Translations under genes and position numbers: made by a program
From: Verrucomicrobiota bacterium
Lineage (GTDB): Bacteria > Verrucomicrobiota > Kiritimatiellia > B70-G9
Length of the DNA: 5,664 nucleotides
Assembly: GCA_003641465.1 (NCBI GenBank)
Contig: QNAJ01000113.1
Span: 1 to 5,664 of the forward strand
Direction: 5' to 3'
In this document: positions 5,532-5,664 of the stretch, piece by piece
Numbering within the stretch: position 1 is the first letter of the stretch
How the letters are laid out: each line of letters starts with the position of its first letter
The notes under the pieces: generated by a model
What the model saw: only the letters and a program-made list of their open reading frames with translations
Database searches by the model: none
What the model was told of the DNA's origin: nothing

Positions 5532-5664
5532 ATGAAAGGGTCCGCAGTGCGTATCGGTATCGATCTGCTGGAATCGTTTGTCTATGACGTCTTCCGCGGC
5601 ATGGGCGTTCCGGCCAACGATGCGCGCATCTGCACCGACGTCCTGCTGAGTGCGGACAAGCGGG
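5532..5664 (+). CDS. Probable malate/L-lactate dehydrogenase-family (Ldh_2) oxidoreductase, N-terminal part (cut by right window edge)
   Basis: The frame is open from the ATG at 5532 to the window end (44 complete codons, no stop). GGAGG lies 8 nt before the ATG, a good ribosome binding site. The residues LLESFVYDVFRGMGVPANDARICTDVLLSADKR follow the N-terminal helical pattern of the Ldh_2 family: a hydrophobic helix, then G-V-P-x-x-D-A, then a D-V-L-x-x-A-D helix that leads into the G-x-x-S-H-G motif. That family holds NAD(P)-dependent 2-hydroxyacid dehydrogenases, including archaeal-type malate dehydrogenase, L-sulfolactate dehydrogenase and ureidoglycolate dehydrogenase (AllD). The catalytic SHG motif would lie just beyond the window, so it cannot be confirmed. 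The gene is transcribed away from the rest of the window. The family call is moderate; substrate is unknown. Confidence 0.72.
   Translation, partial: MKGSAVRIGIDLLESFVYDVFRGMGVPANDARICTDVLLSADKR

Noticed and set aside
5243..5587. Plus-strand open frames in the divergent intergenic region (5224-5487 and 5243-5587)
   Set aside because: No ribosome binding site or recognisable motif, they run into the RRM gene or the Ldh_2 start, and the region is better explained as regulatory DNA.

Overview
This window is GC-rich bacterial DNA. It holds four same-strand genes for a complete molybdenum hydroxylase of the xanthine dehydrogenase family plus a cofactor-maturation protein. A small RNA-binding protein gene lies upstream, and each edge carries a gene cut by the window boundary. 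The taxon cannot be fixed from this sequence. The left-edge secreted protein has a mature N-terminus of the 'NLLTNxSFE' type, which I associate with PVC-group bacteria (Verrucomicrobia/Kiritimatiellota) and PEP-CTERM producers. That is a weak inference.

Layout: (1) 1-206, minus strand: start of a secreted protein with a clear signal peptide and a strong ribosome binding site, running off the left edge. (2) 207-385: non-coding, with a possible promoter for that gene. (3) 386-4780, minus strand, transcribed right to left: molybdopterin-binding catalytic subunit, [2Fe-2S] subunit (4-nt ATGA overlap), FAD subunit (40-nt gap) and a MobA/MocA-like nucleotidyltransferase. The tight spacing indicates one operon. 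(4) 4781-4949: a compact boundary holding a candidate operon promoter, a 12-bp GC palindrome and a convincing intrinsic terminator for the gene upstream. (5) 4950-5249, minus strand: a single-RRM RNA-binding protein. (6) 5250-5531: a divergent intergenic region with a candidate promoter and potentially structured leader for the RRM gene, plus two inverted repeats ahead of the rightward gene. (7) 5532 to the end, plus strand: the N-terminus of a probable malate/L-lactate dehydrogenase-type (Ldh_2) oxidoreductase.

How they work together: the three enzyme subunits would assemble into an (L-S-M)n hydroxylase. Electrons pass from the Mo centre through two [2Fe-2S] clusters to FAD. The fourth gene product probably makes the dinucleotide form of the molybdenum cofactor. 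The catalytic subunit keeps the Glu and Arg that bind purines in xanthine oxidoreductases and lacks the Cys loop of CO dehydrogenase, so a purine or similar N-heterocycle is a better substrate guess than CO. The Ldh_2 family includes ureidoglycolate dehydrogenase, so a purine-catabolic link to the right-edge gene is possible but unproven. I see no mobile element, CRISPR array, tRNA or rRNA, and no clearly novel system. The most useful non-obvious items are the two edge genes and the regulatory structures around the RRM gene.
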